DNA of 12,142 nt, from positions 1 through 12,142 of the forward strand of contig JAOXYB010047447.1 in NCBI GenBank assembly GCA_028565635.1, written 5' to 3'. The notes below the pieces were generated by a model, which was not told the DNA's origin, made no database searches, and saw only the letters and a program-made list of their open reading frames with translations. Position 1 is the first letter of the stretch, and the number at the start of each line of letters is the position of its first letter. Shown here one piece after another: positions 8,135-12,142 of this stretch. Source of the stretch: Phoronis ovalis (taxonomy: Eukaryota; Phoronida; Phoronidae). Both the position numbers and the translations under genes were made by a program.

Positions 8135-9226
8135 TTACATAAGGAAAATTGTTGCGTAAAAGCTTTCTTGTTCATCTTCAAAAATCGATTATAGAAAGAT
8201 ACAAACTACAGAACTAACCAAGTAGGATTGGGAACTTTAAAATATATTTTTTGAACTTCTAGTTTTCTAGTTTTGATATGTACAACAGCATTTTCCAACA
8301 ATGCCTTAAATGCTTATTATATGTTTTTTCTAACTTTGCTTTTCCGGTTTAGCAATGTCTGTTTACAATTAATGTAAAATTAAAAAATGCGGTAAACCAT
8401 CCTGTAGATTAACTTGCATGTTTTATAACAAATCATTTCTAAAAATATTTTAATGTTATTAAAACAATTAAATTTCAATCGAGTATATATTTTGTTCCAA
8501 TGTATACAGATGTAATACATCGGCAACTATGAGTTACAGTTTTGTGTCTTCAATTTCACAGGAACGTTTGTAAATTCCACAGAGTAACTTGAAATAAAAT
8601 TTAAACTCAGAATTAATATTATATTGTAGATCTTTGACCAAACATTGATGTATGACATGCGTATTCAAAAATAACATGTACCAGTGAAATCATGCACCCA
8701 AACTGGTGCGATGTGTTTGCCTTGATACTACTTGGGTAATTTGCACCTGATTACTTATAGATTGCTTTATATGGCAGTAGTTAGTTCTTACAACAGATGC
8801 AATCATGCACCAACAAACGATCTGTAGTACCGGTGTGTTACACACATGCTTGTTCATTGATCTTGTGTTCGTGCTGGCATGATCATGAACATTTATTTCG
8901 TGCAATCTATTTTTTGTCACCTTGAGATACTGTTCTATTTTTAATCACTGACATTATCTTTGCGGAAGTATAGAGGAGCAAATATAAAGAGTGATCTAGA
9001 TTGGAACTGGTACGTGATCGGAGTAATTGCGCACAGTAGTAGAATGTTACTTTGCTAATGACATTGCATTTCATTAAAAATAAAAAAAATACGTACAAAC
9101 TATAAGATGGTTGTTCTAAGTCAAACAATCTTTACTTAGAGAAGCATTTCCTATTAAACATTACAGACTTTTGTAAAAAGATCGATTTTTTTTAACATTT
9201 CCAGACGAAGAACTTTATCCCTTAAT
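8135..9226. other. No gene seen; AT-rich non-coding stretch
   Basis: Frames of 70-76 codons occur on the minus strand (8690-8920 and 8907-9128), but they have no signal peptide, domain pattern or splice context. Such lengths are expected by chance here. No structured RNA or clear repeat was found. Confidence 0.4.
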
Positions 9227-9405
9227 TTTTATCCCCACGAGAACCAGATTCTAAGTCCGAATGATGCGGCGGTATCTTTCGGTTTGAATTAAATTTGGTT
9301 GTTTGGTAGCAATTTTGTCAGCGTTCTAGCATCATTTATAACTATAATGTCACTTGTTTGTTCATTTTCTACTAAAATCCGTGAAAATATTCAGAAAAAT
9401 CGTTT
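9227..9405 (+). repeat. Diverged solo copy of the foldback element's internal repeat
   Basis: The order of landmarks matches the internal repeats at 2685-3235: TTTTTATCCCC, then GAACCAGATTC, then TAAGTCCGAA, then GCGG, then AAATTTGGTTG, then TTACTATAA-like filler, then CTACTAAAATCCGTGAA, then AATATTCAGAAAAATCG. The last block is closest to copy C (TTTTCAGAAAAATCGCTTGG). There are small deletions, including loss of the GTTGCTTAGCAAC palindrome. No inverted termini flank it, so it is a fragment or independent dispersed copy of the repeat. Confidence 0.75.
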
Positions 9406-9869
9406 GCGGGTCCTGGGTGATTGAAACACCATGCATACAAGCGTTTGCTCCCAGCATCAGAAGAAGATTGAAAGAACGGTTATTATAAAGTAGCACCTGT
9501 TACGACCCTCTAAACTTTTTGATTTTTGGACCTCGTTAACACTCCTAATTCAGAAATTGAAGTAAATTGTTATAGGCAAAAGAAAATTGATGAATGTGCC
9601 GTTTACCCTTTTCGCTTTTCTTGAAAATTCATAAACTATAGCATGTACATCTTTTTTTGAAACAGGCGCATTGTTACTGTCATGGCACTACTAGGTCTGG
9701 CATTTTTTATAAATCTACATTTCCATACGTCCCCAAATCTCTGCTACAAATATTGTTTCTAAAACTACCCTTATTAATTTTAATAGCCTGTATTATTTAA
9801 TCACGACTAAGTACAAGCTGTTTCTTTAATCTTTTTCTATGAAGTACTAAATATACTGGTTTGTGACAG
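9406..9869. other. No gene seen
   Basis: AT-rich sequence between the solo repeat copy and the candidate exon. No protein-like frame, repeat or RNA structure was recognised. Confidence 0.4.
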
Positions 9870-10043
9870 TTACTCAGATTTTTCGGACGTCATTTTACCG
9901 CATCACAAATCAGTATTTTGGATATATGGATGAGCATAACTCGGAAACCTACTGTAACAGGCAACGTCAACTATTCGGTATACCGAAAATGTTATATTCC
10001 CTATCCTACACGATTTTACATAACTCAGCATTAAATGTCACCC
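9870..10043 (+). CDS. Weak candidate internal exon (phase 1-1), unknown protein
   Basis: The 174-bp interval lies between an acceptor-like GGTTTGTGACAG and a strong donor GTAAGTA. It is open in the frame reading TQIFRTSFYRITNQYFGY and onward to NSALNVT, with exon phases 1 and 1, the class common for extracellular domains. A second plus frame is also open almost throughout (FFGRHFTASQISILDIW), so the reading frame is not certain. No family is recognised. A pyrimidine-rich acceptor (CATTGTTTTCAG) at 10671 could follow in phase, giving a short hydrophobic end ALCSVLII and a stop at 10698-10700. Confidence 0.25.
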
Positions 10044-10435
10044 GTAAGTAAAAAAACAACAACCAAGTTTATATGCTCACATGCAATGGATTAGTCTCTA
10101 ACACAGAAATTTACTGTATAAATGTACTAAATAAACTATAAACTAGAAAAAGTCAGAAATTTGTTTTAAAATTAATAGTGCATATTATTATCAGATATTT
10201 GTTGCATATAGGGATAGAAATTTATATAGCGATTTAAACTCAATGTTTAACAAAAATGAATTTAAAAATACAACAAGGGTCTAAACTTAGATTAGCAATG
10301 GATGTGTGTGTGGAGTTTCAATTCGACATTTATACCCATCCGAAACATCTGAAAGGTTTTATTCACAGGCGATCAAAATTATCACCAGTTAGTTATTTAG
10401 GTCAATATGATGTCTTAATTATTTACGGTAACACG

Positions 10436-10453
10436 CCCCTATTGCAATAGGGG
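10436..10453. repeat. 18-bp perfect palindrome CCCCTATTGCAATAGGGG
   Basis: The sequence is a perfect inverted repeat with no loop. Its half-site CCCCTATT recurs in the hairpin at 11261-11311. It could be a protein-binding site or part of a small inverted-repeat element; no function can be assigned. Confidence 0.8.
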
Positions 10454-10554
10454 ATTAGGGTAAATGCAACATCTCCCCATCTCAATGTCAGATATATTTT
10501 GCTGGCTATTACGTTGAGTATGGTTAAGGCTAGGGATAGGGGAGGGTTAGCATT

Positions 10555-10572
10555 TTAGTATTAGTATTAGTA
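10555..10572 (+). repeat. TTAGTA hexamer, three tandem copies
   Basis: Three perfect TTAGTA units lie just after a stretch with GGTTAAGG, TAGGGATAGGGG and AGGGTTAG, giving a G-rich, vaguely telomere-like block. It is a short microsatellite, too short to be a real telomeric array. Confidence 0.75.
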
Positions 10573-10692
10573 CAGATAGTGACAGATGGGTTAGAAAATA
10601 AGTGGTCCGTCTGCATCTCAAGCCTTCGTGGCTTACTACTGGTTACACACTTGACTTTTCATTGTTTTCAGGAGCATTATGTTCAGTGCTCA

Positions 10693-10986
10693 TCATATGA
10701 CATAAGGATATAATTGATTTTCCCATCCACCTTGATAGTACGTATTGTTTTCTAAAAATTCTCTCGGAAAATTGTGTTCAGATTTTTTGCGCAGTCGACC
10801 AATTAACTTTTGTGTGAACTCTAAGAACAGACCACCTGGTGGAAAGTGAGAAATACACAGAAAACTGGGGTGACCTTCTAAGGTTGGATATAATGCCCTC
10901 AATTTTTGATAAACATGACATTTCAAATTGTGATTTCTCTCAGCTTTGGGCGAATTATTTTCACTTCCAAATAGAGATGTCTCCAT
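10693..10986 (-). CDS. Hypothetical 97-residue frame, unknown
   Basis: A minus-strand frame from an ATG at 10986 in good context (GCCATGGAG) to a TGA at 10695-10693. The protein is basic and Pro/Asn-containing (KCHVYQKLRALYPTLEGH, FPPGGLFLEF), with no signal peptide or membrane segment. Directly upstream on the minus strand is a long pyrimidine tract ending TGGGTAG at 10989, which could be a splice acceptor, making this a terminal exon. The plus strand is also open over part of the region (about 10839-11111). A frame of this length can arise by chance in a 12-kb AT-rich window. No family is recognised. Confidence 0.3.
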   Translation of the reverse strand: METSLFGSENNSPKAERNHNLKCHVYQKLRALYPTLEGHPSFLCISHFPPGGLFLEFTQKLIGRLRKKSEHNFPREFLENNTYYQGGWENQLYPYVI

Positions 10987-11226
10987 GGCTACCCAGGGGT
11001 CAAAAGAAAAAGAAAGAGAAAAAAATGCTCATTATTACCCATACCGGATTTATATTGAGCATATGCAGTTGTTACATAGTTGCAATTAATTGGCTATCTA
11101 ATGCCATATGAGTTATTTTTCTCTTGTAGATGTCGATATACTAAATATAGTGTGGACTTTGGAAATAAAAAAGAATGGAAAATATTTTTTGTTTTGCCTT
11201 CAGCAGCTAAGGTGCTTTGTTACGTG

Positions 11227-11253
11227 TTAGCTGCGTTAGCTGTATTAGCTAAC
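11227..11253 (+). repeat. 9-bp tandem repeat TTAGCTGYN, three copies
   Basis: TTAGCT recurs at 11227, 11236 and 11245, with an exact 9-bp period (TTAGCTGCG, TTAGCTGTA, TTAGCTAAC). It lies just before the 11261-11311 hairpin. Confidence 0.75.
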
Positions 11254-11260
11254 ATATCCT

Positions 11261-11311
11261 ATTATAATAGGGGCTTGAATTGTGGTGTTCATAATTTCCC
11301 CCTATTATAAT
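11261..11311. repeat. 13-bp inverted repeat with 25-bp loop
   Basis: ATTATAATAGGGG at 11261-11273 pairs perfectly with CCCCTATTATAAT at 11299-11311. The left arm is also part of a 14-bp palindrome, CCTATTATAATAGG (11258-11271). It would form a strong hairpin in single-stranded DNA or RNA. It could be a tiny MITE-like relic. Confidence 0.8.
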
Positions 11312-11517
11312 ATAATGGACATATTTTACATGAATCTGCTGGCGTATCTGCTTAAATCATTGCAAAAGGCTGTACATTGTGTGCATAATAAATAATCGAG
11401 ACATAGAATTAATGAAAACACTTGAAAGCCAAAGCTATTATATTAATAATTACATAGTTAACATAAAAGGAATAATGAAAAGCCTTATAAAATAGCACGT
11501 CTGTAATAAAAACTAAA
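11312..11517. other. AT-rich stretch with TATA-like sequence
   Basis: No gene is seen here. TATAAAA at 11486-11492 lies about 26 bp before the ATG at 11518, but the spacing leaves little room for a leader and AT-rich sequence gives such matches by chance. Confidence 0.3.
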
Positions 11518-11796
11518 ATGGACGACAAAGAATTAAAATTACATTATAAAACAACTATAAAATACAAAATACAAAAATTACATAGAGCTATGCTTAAAAT
11601 TATTCGCACATATATGATAAAAAAAACTCTACTTGATGTGCATGCAACTCACTCACTGGATAACACTGATGTGCATATATGGTTGTATCTTGTACGAAAA
11701 GATATCTATCAGCATCCCTATTATTGCTATAATGTACAATTAGTAAAAGAACATAACTTTTTATGTTTGATCCTGTTTCTTATTTTGAAGCTTTGA
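11518..11796 (+). CDS. Hypothetical 92-residue lysine-rich frame, unknown
   Basis: The frame begins at an ATG in good context (AAAATGG) and ends at a TGA at 11794-11796. The N-terminal half is Lys-rich (MDDKELKLHYKTTIKYKIQK), and the C-terminus is hydrophobic (FLCLILFLILKL). No known domain is recognised. The composition mirrors the AT-rich DNA, so a chance frame is more likely than a gene. Confidence 0.2.
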   Translation: MDDKELKLHYKTTIKYKIQKLHRAMLKIIRTYMIKKTLLDVHATHSLDNTDVHIWLYLVRKDIYQHPYYCYNVQLVKEHNFLCLILFLILKL

Positions 11797-12142
11797 TTTT
11801 ATAAGCAAGCGAAATATCAACAATTGTTAGAATGCATAAAAATTAAATTCAAAACTATTTAATGAATATAAATTATATAAAAAATAGTAGCTGCATAAAA
11901 AAATTAGTGTTATATCCAAATAACCTTACGTTTTAGTTTATAGAAAGTACTGGCAAACTGGAATCCAAATCATTGAAGGATTAATGATCCAACACAGCCA
12001 AAAACACATTTTTGGCATGGACGACATAGACTTTTAAACACCATATAGGAGTTGAACAAAAAAGGAATTAGTTGATAATATAAGTATTAACACCCTTTCT
12101 CTCCTCCATGCCTGCTGCTACTCCTCCTTCATCAAACAAAAA
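11797..12142. other. No gene seen
   Basis: AT-rich sequence ending in a pyrimidine-rich stretch (CTTTCTCTCCTCC, about 12095-12130). No frame, repeat or RNA feature could be supported. Confidence 0.4.

Noticed and set aside
8690-9128. Two minus-strand frames of 73 and 76 codons
   Set aside because: No domain, splice or initiation support; their length is within chance expectation.
10500-10572. Telomere-like sequence (TTAGGG-related words)
   Set aside because: Only scattered GGTTAAGG, AGGGTTAG and TTAGTA words occur, with no regular array.
1-12142. A CRISPR array, operon or phage-type defence system
   Set aside because: There are no regularly spaced identical repeats, no dense same-strand coding and no ribosome binding sites. 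The spliced EGF gene shows animal DNA.

Overview
This window looks like AT-rich nuclear DNA of an invertebrate animal. The evidence is a secreted/membrane protein gene with EGF-like domains, a GT-AG intron that rebuilds one of those domains when removed, long non-coding stretches, a decayed non-LTR retrotransposon and a foldback-type DNA element. There is nothing bacterial here: no operons, ribosome binding sites or dense coding. The species cannot be named from the sequence.

Layout. Positions 1-560 hold short repeats: a 23-bp unit three times in tandem, and a dispersed GC-rich motif. Positions 560-1400 show no gene. Positions 1404-2166 (minus) are the C-terminal remnant of a REL-endonuclease (R2-type) non-LTR retrotransposon, broken by stop codons and by changes at key residues. 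Positions 2194-3440 are an element of about 1.25 kb with roughly 180-200 bp inverted terminal repeats. The outer part of each arm is tandem 41-47 bp subunits, and the interior holds three copies of another repeat. A CpG-rich segment of unknown nature abuts its right end (3442-3620). A diverged solo copy of the interior repeat lies 6 kb away at 9227-9405.

The one well-supported gene is on the minus strand, 6920 down to 4136. It has two coding exons separated by a 1,666-bp intron and encodes a 372-residue type I membrane protein: signal peptide, Ser/Thr-rich linkers, five EGF-like domains, one membrane segment and a short basic tail. It is probably a cell-surface adhesion or ligand/receptor-type protein, but no ortholog is recognised.

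The right half (6.9-12.1 kb) is mostly non-coding. It has a few weak coding candidates: possible plus-strand exons at 7961-8055 and 9870-10043, a competing minus-strand frame at 7940-8134, a minus-strand frame at 10693-10986 and a plus-strand frame at 11518-11796. It also contains several short palindromes and microrepeats. None of these candidates is shown to belong to a gene, and no cooperation between genes can be inferred.
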